Source: Pelecanus crispus
Taxonomy: Eukaryota > Chordata > Aves > Pelecaniformes > Pelecanidae
NCBI RefSeq assembly: GCF_030463565.1
Contig: NC_134659.1
Location: 6,642,511 to 6,706,510 of the forward strand
Direction: 5' to 3'
DNA length: 64,000 bases
The notes under the pieces were generated by a model. It did no database searches, was not told the DNA's origin, and saw nothing but the letters and a program-made list of their open reading frames with translations. A program made the position numbers and the translations under genes. Of the stretch, positions 47,425 through 57,719 are shown one piece after another (the first letter of the stretch is position 1; every line of letters starts with the position of its first letter).

Positions 47425-47484
47425 GTGCACCAGCCCACAGGAGCAGAACGGGGCTCTCCCACACCGAGGAGGAGTGGAAACGGG
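47425..47484 (+). other. OPTC: Candidate non-coding first exon of OPTC
   Basis: The segment lies just downstream of the TATA-like box and ends at the donor GG|GTACGT (intron from 47485). It has no ATG in frame with opticin. It would splice to the strong acceptor at 48535-48536. The 5' end is estimated from the TATA distance. Confidence 0.4.
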
Positions 47485-48536
47485 GTACGTCCATGCTGTC
47501 TTCTTTCTGCTCCTCCAGTGCCGAGCAGAGCCCCGCTGGGCTGGGGTGAGCTGCACGGCTGGGGCGGGGGCCGGCAGTGCATGCGGGGAGCTCGCTGCGC
47601 TCATAAAGGTTTGATCTGTGGGCAATGGGCAGAAATTAGGGAGCAGCATCCTCAGTCTGGGGTGCAAAAACTCTGGGCTGGGTCATTGCTTTTGCATTTG
47701 GTTTGGGGGAGAGACGCGTGGGAGGCTGCGGGGTGCTGGCCCCCTCTGCCTGCTCTGCTGTGGGTGCACACGTGGGCGTGCAGCCCGCTGGGTGGGCGAT
47801 GCTGCAGCACAGGGTGCCTGGTGGGTGCTGGGGACCCATGCGCAGGGGCCAGCTTCAGGTGGGAGCGAGCTCCCTTTATGAATGGACCCCAGCAGGTTTG
47901 GGTGGGGGGCTGTCAGGTGCACCCAGCCCAGGCTGCAGAGCTGGGGGTGTCCCTGTGCAGGGAGCCCCTATGCTCAGGGTCGAGTCACAGGTACCCTGTG
48001 GCCTCTGGTCCCCCAGCGCTGGCTTGCCCAGGATGCTGGAGGCTGAGAAACAGCATCTCAGGGTTTTGGACCTGGGTGTAGGAGCAAGGGGGACTGAAGC
48101 CCACCACCACCTCCTTCTCCTCCTCCTCCCCATCCCTTTGAATCTGATTTTGCCCTTTGCCATCCTGGCCGGCAAAGTGCCAGGACTCCTGGGGTCATTT
48201 CTGCTTGGCTACTGGGTTTATTGGGCCAGCGACCAGCTTCACCCACCGCCTTGAGGGGCTGGAGCAGGACCCCGACCCCCTCACCGCCTCCTTGGCACCG
48301 GGAAAGCTGGGAAGCGAGGGCAGCCCGGCACGGCTGTGGGGCCTTTTGTGCACAGCCACCCAGCCGAGCGCAAAATGGGCTGAAAAGGGACAGAAGAGGG
48401 AAAGAAAAGGGACGGTGTAATGTCCCCTGCGGTGGCTGCAGTCTCCACCACGGCTGCAGAGCGGGGTGGCTGTGGCTGGCGTGCTGGTCCTGCCTTCCCA
48501 TCCCTCTCTGCTTTCACTGCTTTGCAACCGTTTCAG
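47485..48536 (+). other. OPTC: Presumed OPTC intron 1
   Basis: About 1.05 kb between the candidate first exon and the strong acceptor at 48536. It contains the 48098-48170 duplicated block and otherwise nothing I recognise. Confidence 0.4.
48098..48170 (+). repeat. Duplicated block, copy upstream of the OPTC start codon
   Basis: This 73-base relative of 51180-51249 has the same order: CCACC repeats, TCC repeats, then an identical 41-base core. The final CTGGCCAG acceptor of the intron copy is CTGGCCGG here, so the splice AG is absent. It lies in the presumed first OPTC intron. Confidence 0.95.
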
Positions 48537-48869
48537 GGCACCTGGCCCCATCCTGCCCTGCACTGCTGGCCCTGTCAGAGCCCTGTGCCCCCTGGGACCA
48601 CGGTCCCCAGTGCTGCCCTCGGAGCGGTGACCCCGGCTGGGTGCAGGATGCGGACCCTGACCTGGCTGAGCATCGCCAGCCTGTGTCTGGGGGCAGCTTG
48701 GGCTCCTCCCAAGGAGGAGAGGAGGAAGGCAGAGAAGCCAAAAGCTCATCTTGCACTCTACGAAAACCTGGACCTGGACAACTACGACCTGACGTTGGAC
48801 AGCTATGGTGAGATCCTTGACCTGAGCAACTATGAGGAGCTCTACGACTATGGTGACCTTGCTCCGAAG
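48537..48869 (+). other. OPTC: OPTC first coding exon (signal peptide and tyrosine-rich segment)
   Basis: The acceptor TTTCAG at 48531-48536 follows a pyrimidine-rich stretch, leaving 111 bases of 5'UTR before ATG 48648. A CAG directly before the ATG (48644-48646) is a weaker alternative acceptor because its upstream tract is purine-interrupted. The donor GTGAGA begins at 48870 in phase 0 and the exon codes for residues 1-74. Confidence 0.8.
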
Positions 48870-51422
48870 GTGAGAGGGACGCAGCAGAGCACCCGGCGTG
48901 CGGGGCAGGTCTTCCCTGGGTGCATCCCGAGAAAGGGGCTTGGTCCAGGGGATGGATGGGGCACAGCTGGAGAACCAGCCTCTTGCACGAGCCTACAAGC
49001 CCTGGTGGCTCTTCCACCTCTCTTGCTGGTGGCAGGAAAGGCTTTACCTGGCCCCGACCTCCGCCAGCTTCCTCGTCCCCTGCCAGTGCCCGGCCAGAGC
49101 ATTGCTGCGGGAAGCCAGGACATGAGGCTTCCTGCATCCCTCTGGGCAGATACAGGGGGTGTTTCTGAAACCCTGAGCTAGGAGAGCTCTCCAAGGAGGA
49201 GCCGGCTTTTCAATAAGACCTATCCAGTGCCCTTGACCCCTTGACCAGTGCCCCTGTGCTGGAGGGAAGCGGGAGGAATTGCTCGGCCAGCCCAGCCCTC
49301 ACGCCCAGGCTGTTTGCAGGTCGAGGTTGGCACCCTAGCTGCTCGCCCCAAGGACCCCACAGCTCTCCCAAACCTGGGCACCACAGCTGAAACCCTGAAG
49401 CTGCAGCCTCCAACCACTGCCGGCCCCGGCCCCCTGCCGCCCGTCCCGCCGCAGGGTGAGCACAGACCCTTGGGTGCAGCCCAAAGGTGCAGCCAGCGGG
49501 ATTTGGTTCCCATGGGATGCAGCCGCATGTCCCAGGGCTGGCAAGGCAAATCCTTTTGCCCCCAGCAGACAGCAGCAGTTATTTGCTCTTCCCCGGGCTG
49601 TTGGGCTGCGCCTTATCACACAGCAGGGCTGCAGCGAGACATTTCTGGGAAACAAGAGCTCCAGCAAAGCAGCAACACTTTAATGAGCAGAGGCATTGCG
49701 ACAGTCGGACAGAGTAGCAATTAGATTAGTGACAATTAAAATCCTGTAGCGAGGGATAAATATCTTCATTCATTTTCTGTCACTCTGGAATGGGACAAAT
49801 TAAGTAGGAGGCAAAGGGAAATTGTTGCCTTGCTGCTTTGAACTCCCCCACTAATGGATGCTGAATCTCATGGGCGCGGAGGGAGAGGAGAGGGAGCACG
49901 GGCACGGGCAGGGGCACGGCTTTACCCCTCCTGCCGCCTCTGCCCGCCTTGCCGGGACCCTCACGCAGCCGAGACAGATGTTTTGCTCAATGCAAAACTG
50001 TTTTCTTTTGTTCTGTTTCCTTCTATGGAAAAACTAAGGGAGCCAAGTGAGCCCTGGGTGTAACGCTGCTATGTATGGCAACCTCGCATCTCCCCCTCTC
50101 CGGCGGGAGGTATTTGGCCCTGAGCAGCTTCATTTATTAGCAGCTCTTTTGGCTGGGAGTTTCTGGCCCCTCACTTGATGAGGTGCCCTGAGCCGTTTGG
50201 CTGACGAAGGTGCTGGAGTTCCAGGTGCTAAAGACTTCGTGTACCCACCGCGTGGGCAGGGGTGTGCGCGTCCTCCCACCTCCCTGCGTGCTGGGGTGCT
50301 TTGGGGGGGTCAGGCAGCCGGGCAGGGGTGTGCGCGTCCTCCCACCTCCCTGCGTGCTGGGGTGCTTTGGGGGGGTCAGGCAGCTGTGCCGTGCCGTGCC
50401 GTGCCGAGGGTTGCCTCTGCACCCCCAGGCCTGCCCAGCTGCCTGCTCTGCCTGTGCATCGGCACCTCCGTCTACTGCGACGACGCCGACCTGGAGCACA
50501 TCCCGCCGCTGCCGCCGGACACCACCTACCTCTACGCCCGCTTCAACCGCATCGGCACGATCCGGGCCAGCGATTTCACGGGGCTGAGTACGTCGAGGCA
50601 AGGGAAGGGCCAGGCTCTGCAATGGGGCACGGGGGAAATAAGCGGTTCTGCGTGGGCCCCTGCTCATCTCCTCCCTCCCCTCCCACCAGAGAAGCTCAAG
50701 CGAATAGACCTGACCAGCAATTTCATCTCCTGGGCGGACGTGGACGCCTTCCGCCTGCTCCCCAGCCTGCAGGAGCTCATCCTGCCCGAGAACAGGCTGA
50801 CGGCGCTGCCCGAGCTGCCCCGCAGCATCGTCCGGCTGGATGCCCGTCTCAACAGGATCCCCAGCACCGGCCTCCAGCCTGAAGCTTTCCGGGTGAGTGC
50901 TGGGGCTGCCCAGCACACGGTGGATGAATCCAGGCTGGTTTTAGCCCAAACATGCCATGCCGAGGGGTAACAGGGATGGTGCAGAAGGCCGGAGCGGGGC
51001 TGGGAGCAGGGAGGTTCATCTCTCCCCTCTTCCTGCAGGACCTGAAGCAGCTGCAGTTTCTCCATCTGTCCGATAACCAGCTGGACCGTATCCCGGTGCC
51101 CCTGCCCGAGAGCCTGCGCTCCCTGCACCTCCAGGTGAGATGAGCCTGGACCAAGCTTGTCTGTACCTGAGCCTAGCAGAGCCCACCACCACCACCTCCT
51201 CCTCCTCCCCATCCCTTTGAATCTGATTTTGCCCTTTGCCTCCCTGGCCAGAACAACAACATCCAGACCATGCATGAGGACACGTTCTGTGACAGCCAAG
51301 ACCACAGCCAGATCCGCAGGGCACTGGAGGACGTCCGCCTCGACGGCAACCCCATCAACCTCAGCCTCTTCCCCAATGCCTACTTCTGCCTGCCCCGCCT
51401 GCCCACGGGCCACTTCTTCTGA
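48648..51422 (+). CDS. OPTC: Opticin (OPTC), class III small leucine-rich repeat protein
   Basis: Join 48648-48869, 49320-49455, 50429-50587, 50690-50892, 51039-51134 and 51252-51422: 987 bases, 328 residues plus TGA (human is 332). All introns are GT-AG and phases agree (0, 1, 1, 0, 0). Domains: signal peptide about 1-19; acidic tyrosine-rich segment about 38-70 with Y38, Y46, Y53, Y62, Y66 and Y68, likely tyrosine-sulphated as in mammalian opticin; a Pro/Thr-rich linker about 75-119, probably O-glycosylated; cysteine cluster C124, C127, C129, C136 with CX2CXCX6C spacing diagnostic of class III SLRPs; about seven LRRs (for example LKRIDLTSN, LQELILPEN, LQFLHLSDN); and ear-repeat cysteines C285 and C318. 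N308 is a possible N-glycan site. Mammalian opticin is a secreted vitreous and ciliary-epithelium protein that coats collagen fibrils and is anti-angiogenic. Its position directly after PRELP matches mammalian order. Confidence 0.95.
48870..49319 (+). other. OPTC: OPTC intron between the tyrosine-rich and linker exons
   Basis: A 450-base GT-AG, phase-0 intron. No repeat or additional exon was recognised. Confidence 0.85.
49320..49455 (+). other. OPTC: OPTC exon encoding the Pro/Thr-rich linker
   Basis: The acceptor GTTTGCAG ends at 49319 and the donor GTGAGC starts at 49456 (phase 1). It codes for residues 75-119: proline- and threonine-rich, without cysteine, matching the position of the mucin-like segment of mammalian opticin. 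Confidence 0.85.
49700..49860. promoter_or_regulatory. Candidate intronic regulatory island in OPTC
   Basis: This AT-rich stretch in an otherwise GC-rich intron carries CAATTA at 49718-49723 and 49733-49738 around GATTAG at 49724-49729. TAAT- and GATTA-type cores are bound by homeodomain factors that include eye regulators. Function is only inferred from motif clustering. Confidence 0.25.
50254..50385 (+). repeat. 66-bp direct tandem duplication, two copies
   Basis: Copies 50254-50319 and 50320-50385 differ only at the final base. The array ends 43 bases before an OPTC splice acceptor. The near-identity indicates a recent or ongoing length change. Confidence 0.95.
50386..50405 (+). repeat. 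GTGCC pentanucleotide microsatellite
   Basis: Four perfect GTGCC units directly follow the 66-bp duplication, upstream of the OPTC acceptor at 50428. Confidence 0.9.
50429..50587 (+). other. OPTC: OPTC exon encoding the N-terminal cysteine cluster and first LRR
   Basis: The acceptor CACCCCCAG ends at 50428 and the donor GTACGT starts at 50588 (phase 1). It codes for residues 120-172 with C124, C127, C129, C136 and the segment TYLYARFNRI, nearly identical to the human counterpart. Confidence 0.93.
50690..50892 (+). other. OPTC: OPTC exon encoding central LRRs
   Basis: The acceptor CTCCCACCAG ends at 50689 and the donor GTGAGT starts at 50893 (phase 0). It codes for residues 173-240, including LKRIDLTSN and LQELILPEN. 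Confidence 0.93.
51039..51134 (+). other. OPTC: OPTC 96-base exon encoding one LRR unit
   Basis: The acceptor TTCCTGCAG ends at 51038 and the donor GTGAGA starts at 51135. Both ends are phase 0, so 32 residues (241-272) form a cassette. Confidence 0.93.
51180..51249 (+). repeat. Duplicated block, copy in OPTC intron 6
   Basis: This 70-base block ends two bases before the terminal OPTC coding exon and shares a 41-base identical core (51200-51240) with 48121-48161. It supplies the polypyrimidine-rich 3' half of the intron. Confidence 0.95.
51252..51422 (+). other. OPTC: OPTC terminal coding exon
   Basis: The acceptor CTGGCCAG ends at 51251 and TGA is at 51420-51422. It codes for residues 273-328 with ear-repeat cysteines C285 and C318 and the last LRR (LEDVRLDGN). 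The intron before it is only 117 bases and more than half of it is a duplicated block (51180-51249). Confidence 0.93.
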
Positions 51423-51650
51423 GCCCCACGGCCCCAGCACTGGGAAACAAGGGTGAGCATTCCCAGACCCACCATGCCCCCACCCCAGACCCCCTCGGAC
51501 CCTGCTGCCCCATGGAAAAGGTGGGGTTAAGGCAGATGCATTTAACCCCAGTGTGAGCTGAGCCTCTGCGTGGGGGTGAACTCAGTTCTGGGGCAAACGG
51601 AGCAGGGGGTGGGCAGCTCTAATAAAATGAAGACTTTAAAAATGCATTCA
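51423..51650 (+). other. OPTC: OPTC 3'UTR with polyadenylation signal
   Basis: AATAAA at 51621-51626 is followed by a GT-rich element about 20-30 bases later (GTGTCTTGTT near 51651), giving a short 3'UTR of about 220 bases. A GGTGAGC motif near 51450 resembles a donor, but no matching acceptor was identified. Confidence 0.75.
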
Positions 51651-54600
51651 GTGTCTTGTTCTCAACAGCAAGAGCAGCAGAAAGCCCTCGCCCAGCCCAG
51701 CCGCTGCTTTGTGAGTGGTGCTGGTTGGCAAAGACGGGAACTTCCTCGTGTCCCACTTCTTCCTCAGTTCCCTCCTGGGGCCTTGGGAAGACCCCTCCGC
51801 ATCTGCTTTCAGGGTTTCCTGGACAGGGATCGGGAGCTGCGTTGCTCCAGAGAGGCGATGCTTTGGCCACATCAGGTTTGACCTGCGTGATCAGGCTGTC
51901 CCCTCAGCCATCCCCAGGTCCATCGGGTGGGTCCGTGGGGCTCCGGAGGAGTGTTGCACACCCAGATGTGAGCTGGGGCCACAGCTGGGCTTTCCCCATG
52001 GGCTCCAAAAGAGGATGCGATAGGAAACCTCAGCACAGAGCAACTGGACTCCTCCATCACTTCACCCCAGACCCTGTGGCCCCTGCTCTGCAGGGACCCT
52101 CACCCCTGCAGGCACTGGGAGCTCTCCCAGTGCCAAGCGGGGTCTCCAGCATGAGCTGTGCCCAGAGGGAGGGTGTCCCTGGCTTTGGATCTGCTTCAGC
52201 TGCAGAGAACGGCTGGAGTGGGGCTGGAGCTTGCGAGCCAAACGGCCCCAGGTCCAGCAGGAAAGAATCACTCAGAGGTAGTTAAAATATCTTGTATCAT
52301 CCCAGCTTTCAACACCCGAAAAGAGCTGCCCAGTGGTGAGATATTTTCAATGTAATGTATTCATCCTCTATATTTTTATACACATGTAACAAACACGCAT
52401 ACCGTGAGAGGGATGACACATCCCTGGAGAATCCAAAATCCTGATCTGAAACCACTGAGCTCAGCCCACATCCTCCAGGCCCGGGGAGGCAAACTAAGGC
52501 GGCTGGAGAAAAACCTCACAAGAAAATCCAGCTTCTCATCTATGGGCATGCTGTAAATGCCACCGGGCGCTTGTGCCTGCAAGCCTGCCTCGTTGGCACG
52601 GCATGGGCACCAGCGTGCCTGCAGCCGGGGGCACGGAGCATGTGTGTGTGCACCACTTCCCTCCCCTTGCCTCTCTTTTCCATGCAAAACCCAACTCGGA
52701 CATGGATTACGTTGATCCAAAAGCCATAGCTCTTTGTAAGTGGGAATTCAGAGCCATTCCAGCCTTTCCTTTCAGGCTAGATCTAAAATGCCAGGATTTA
52801 TTACCAGTGTTGTTGTGTCATCCTTGAAACAGCCGCATCCATCTCGCCCCTGTCTATCCCCCCATCTCTCCGCCTTCCCCATCCATCCTTCTGACACCTT
52901 CGCACCACCCTTTACCCCCGGTGATCTCATCTGCTCCTATGGGATGAACTATTGCTGCGAGCCAGGCTCGGCTCCAGCGGGATGGAGTTGGCCAACTTTT
53001 CCCAACAGCAAGCCCTGGTCCTTCGCATTTGTCCCACTAGATGGCAAGGCAGAGTGTTTGGAAATGCCTGACCTTAACTTCGGACTGCAAACTCACTCTG
53101 CTGTTTACCTCCCTTCTGGGGTGGTTTTATCATCTCACGGGCATTCCCACGCAGCTGGGGAATAGCCCAGGTGCTCGGTGTTTGCAGAGGAAGGATTAAA
53201 AGGAGCTGCAGAGAGGAGAGAAGGGCTTGCTTTGTGGGGGAGGAGAGCAAGGTAGGTGGAGGGATGTCTGTGGGGGAGATGGGGCTGCTAGCTTTGCAGA
53301 AACCAAACTTTTTTTTTTTTTAAGAGCAATGGGTTGGCTCTGGGAGGGTCTTTGCTGGGGGAGAGCTGAGATTCAGCAGTGCTGCCTTGTCTTGTGTGGC
53401 TCTTGGGCCCCCTTGCACCCCTGGGGAGGAGGGAACAGGCTGGGGCAGCAGGTCCTCATCTTCCCCAAAGCCCCAGAGGGGGCTGGGCTGGGGCTGTCTT
53501 TGGGAGGGGGCTGCTGGAGGCTCAGCGCTGCCCTTCTGCTGGTGCAGTTGTTAACTGTGAGCTCGTGTCCTTGCTGCTGCCAAGCAAGGGAAAGAAACCA
53601 GTGCCTGTCTTTGCAGCATTGTGTAGGGAACAGCAACCCCCTTCTGCCACTGGCCCCCCAGCCCTTACCCACCCTGCTGAAGTGCCTCGTCCCTTCCATG
53701 GGGATCGGCTGCCCCCAGGCTCTTCCCGAGCACCCCGGACTGGCTGGATCGATCCTGCCCTGGAGCCAGAGCGGGGGCACAGAGCCTTCCCCGGGGCTGG
53801 AGGTGGCAGTGGGCGTTAGAGGGGCTCTGCTGAGCCCTCCTGCCAGCAGACAGCCCTGCTCCAGCTCAGCCTGCCATGGTAGCATGTCTGAGAGCCAGCC
53901 GTCCCCTCTGTCACCCTTGCTGCCCACTGCCCTGTGTCCCTTACGCTGTGGCCGGGCAGCTGGGAGTCCCGGCTGCTCTCCATCCCCTGGTGTCTGCAGC
54001 TCTGCCCAGCTGATGCCTCTGCTTGCGCAGCTCCCCAGGGGCAGGGTCATGGTCACAGTCACCACCTGCCCTTGGGACCTGCCTGCATTTTAAGCCATTT
54101 CTGTGGCAGAGGCTTTATAGGGTTGCGCAGCCTGTCCCATGCATATATGCATGTAAGGGACTGTGCACGTCTGCTGAGATACACGTGCTGCTTCTGCCAG
54201 CCTGCTGCGGGCACTGCCTGAGCCCAGCTAACGGGGCCAGCAGACAGAGCAGCAGACCTGCTGCAGGCACACAGGGCCAGGCGGCAGCAGGGGAGGGAGC
54301 GGAGCAGCCGGAGAGAGGAATTAGCGCAGGGCCCGTGTTAGGAGCCCGTGAGCTGGAGCTGTGCAAAGGCAAAGTGTTGCTCTGATCTCAGGAGCGTTTG
54401 CTGAGTAACAGCAGGAGCTGTGGGGCTTCAAAGTAGTCTGGGATGGGAAATGGTGGCAGCCCCATTGCTGGAGACAGTCAAATGATGCAGAATGGGGAGA
54501 GCACCGGGAGCAGTCCCGGTCGGAGGGGATGGATGAGACAAGCAGATGCTCCCAGACTGTTTTGTACGTGCAAGGAGCTGTGTCCCCCTCGGTGCAGGGT

Positions 54601-57600
54601 GTTCAGGGATGGACAGGGAGGAGCAGACTAACTCTGGGCACTAACCTCCCTTCCCTCATCCCCTCTGGCTGGATCCGTGGCTGCCCTCTCTCCAGGCACA
54701 CGGCAGGCTCTGCAGCAGCCAAGCAGAGGGCTCGTGTCCTCCCTGTCCCCCTCGTTCCCCTCTGTCCCTCCTCCCTCACCCAGAGCGCATCTCTGTGTGT
54801 AATTCATGCAGCTCTCCTCCCTCTGTCTCTCTGCCGCTCAAGGTCACCTTCCTTGCCTGGGCTGGATTTTCACATATTGATTGCTTGGCTCTAACAGCCA
54901 ACGTCTCGGTGAGCTCCCGATCTCACGCCAGCTCAGCATCTTGCCACTCTCTGGGAGAAGCATCTCCATATGGGCCCCCCTCCTCCTGCATCCTGCCCTC
55001 CCCCTCCACGCTCTGCTCCCAGCCCGGACGTGCATCATTAACCGGCACCAAAACAGAGATGGGGAAGTCTTTGAGCCCTGGAGAGCAGCCTCCTCCCTCC
55101 TCTGCCTCTCTGTCTCCTGGGGAGCGTGACATGAGCACGCTCCTTCCCCTGGGTTGATTTAGGAGGAGCTGGGACAGAGTGCGGCATCCTTGGAGGGACT
55201 TGGCGTGCTGCAACGCCTGTCTGTGAGCTGCCTCCATCCTCTTCTGCTCCGGCTTCCTCCCACGGGTCCTCGTCCCCCAGAGTGAAAGCAGCTCCTCTCC
55301 CATCACCATCCCATCCCTTTTCCTGCTCCCCGCTCCTCACCCAGGTTTCTCCTCTGCTGTCCTCCCACCAGCATGACCAGCAGCTCCCTGTGCCATGCTG
55401 AGCCCCGTCCCTTGGCCCCCACCTTGGGACCGAGCCATCCTTTTCCAGCTTCTCGGCCAGCGCAGCACAGGCAGCTTACTGCAGGGGTGGTGGGGCCAGG
55501 TCAGCAGCAGAGCAGTGGTGGCTGGGGTTAGGGACCCAAAACAGGAATCAGACCTGCAGGAGGAGAAGGATGGAGGCTCTTAGCCCTCCTGGGACCCAGG
55601 CAAGCTGGGAAGAGGCCACAGAGATAACACAGGACTCTGTGTCCAGGACAGTGGCCGTGTCTGTGCCAGCCCTGTCCCCCAACACATGCCCAGAGCAGAC
55701 AACCAGTGGATTTATTGGCCAAATGCAAAATCAATGGCAGGATGGAAAAAGGCCACTGAACTGTGGATGCTGACAAGCTCCTGGCCTCCTCTGGGCTAGA
55801 AATCACCCTTAAACGCTGCTGGGGAGGAAGTGCTGTGGCCCAGCTTGCTCAGCGAGTGAGGCACAGATGATAACAGCTTTATTTATAGCACTTAACTGGC
55901 TGTTGGCTCAAGGCACCGATTTGTGCTTAGTGTGCGATCGTTTAGGGCGGCTGTTTGTGCAGCTCATGGCTGGAACGCTCGCGCAGCCCCCCCAAAGTCA
56001 TCGTCGAGCTCCCACCGCCCGGCATCGGGGCAGGACTTTGCTGGGGTTTGATGCGTCCCACTCCCTGTCCCCAGCCCAGGCAACTGGCCAGGGACTTGGC
56101 CACCCCAGACTGACCAGAAACTCATTTTCTTGCCTATATTTATACAGCATCTCATCTGGAGAAATCCTGGTCAGTGCCTTAGTGTCCGAGAGGTTGCACA
56201 TCCCTAACACTAATGGAGTAATTAATAGCGGCTACCCGGGGAGAGTTGTGTCACTGCTCAGTTTCCAGATCTGTCCTTTTTTCCTGAAGGATCCCAGTAC
56301 TGGGATTCATTAGATGGGAGCTGTAAGGGCTTGGAGATGAAAGCGCCGCTCATGAATTATCACCGGGGTGCAGACAGCTGCCCGGGCCCCTTCAGGGAAA
56401 CTAAACAATGGAAATAGAGAGGGGGGGAGGAAAAAAACTGCTTGGGCTTTTCCTCTCCCCATTTTCCACTTCACCACTAGAAAAAGGAGGAGGAAAAACA
56501 CAGCAAAAGGAAGAGAAAGAAGAAAACACATTCTTTCCCTCTTCACATCCCCCTCCCCCTAAATTGTGAATGTTTAACATAAAAATAAGCTGTAGGAAAT
56601 CAGCCTGCAGCAACCCTCCCTGCAGCACACATGGGTCTCCTAAGGGCTGGGGGTGCCTGCAGCACCCCGGGGCTTTCCCGGCTCTCCCCTTCCACGCTGC
56701 TCCGGAGCAAGTGGGACTCCTTGCCATGAGCTGCTCCAGGATGGGAGATGCGACCAAGACGCAGCTATTATTAGCAACGTCGCGTTAGGTCTTGTCAACA
56801 GGAGCCCTGACGCCTGGGAAAGGCTCTGCGACGGGAGGCACGTGTCCTGCGGGAGGGTGGCCCCCCCGCCTTAACCCAATTCCTGTGGAGGGAAGAGCTC
56901 GGAGGGGTCTGGGTTTGGGGGAGGCTGGGGGCGATGGAGCTGAGGGGGGGTCTCTGCTGGAAGCGCCGCACCCAGGGAGATGCGGCTGGTCTGGAGGATG
57001 CTTGAGCCTTTGGTGTGTGGGTTGATGTTCCTGTTGCAGCCGGGAGTGACGGTGTCACCTCCTTGGGGGTGGGGGGGTGAAAGCTGCTTGGTGTCTCCCC
57101 AAAACAGGGGCATTCCCACCCTGGTGCTGCTCCCAGCCTAGGGGCACCTGGATCCTCCCCCCGGCGCAGTCCTGGCCTGTTGCTGCAGAGGGAAGAGCTT
57201 CTCCAGCATTTCCAAGGTGACTCTGTTCCTGCACCGTCTCCCGTCCGCCGGCTGAGCGTGCCAAACTGTCTGACCGGGGAGAAACGATGAAATGGAGAAA
57301 AATGCCAATAAGTATGGCTCTTCCGTGTTGCCAGCCAGGCTTTTCCAGGGCTGCTGGGACAAGGACCAGCATCCTGCTGGGCATGCCGGTCTCCCCCACT
57401 GGGGATTCGTTCCCCAGCTCAGGGCTTCCCCACTCCTGGATTTAGTTTGGTTTTTTTTTTTTAAGTTGACCTGAAGCCAGACTCTTTCAAGCATGATTTG
57501 GGTGGCCACATGTTGGTTTAGGGGTGATGCACCCCTAAGGAAGAGCTTGGCGTGGCAGCAGCCAGCGTGTTGGTGTGCCATGGACCCCGGGCGGGAGGAG

Positions 57601-57700
57601 GAGAGCCGAGCTTGGCATGCCTGATTGATCGCCGTCTTTTAAAATAACCAGCCAGAGCCTGGATCTTCCGTTTCTGTAGGATGTGGAAAACCTGGAGAGG
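51651..57700. other. Intergenic, downstream of OPTC
   Basis: No exon recognised. 52280-52400 is AT-rich; 54640-54850 is strongly pyrimidine-rich on the + strand; 56380-56600 is A-rich with runs of purines. The next gene in mammals, ATP2B4, has no recognisable coding exon here. Confidence 0.55.
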
Positions 57701-57719
57701 GGGAAGAGAGAAACAGCTT

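Larger units (their letters stand above)
49456..50428 (+). other. OPTC: OPTC 973-base intron with an AT-rich island and a tandem duplication
   Basis: This is the largest intron inside the OPTC coding region. Its middle (about 49700-49860) is AT-rich with homeodomain-type motifs. Its 3' end holds a 66-bp tandem duplication and a GTGCC pentamer repeat. Confidence 0.88.

Noticed and set aside
46617-48081. Frames of 378 codons (+) and 321 codons (-) between PRELP and OPTC
   Set aside because: Both strands are open together, composition is low-complexity, and the + frame crosses the presumed OPTC promoter and first exon. No homologue recognised.
51440-51460. Donor-like GGTGAGC in the OPTC 3'UTR
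   Set aside because: No convincing downstream acceptor precedes the AATAAA at 51621, and an intron there is not needed to explain the gene.
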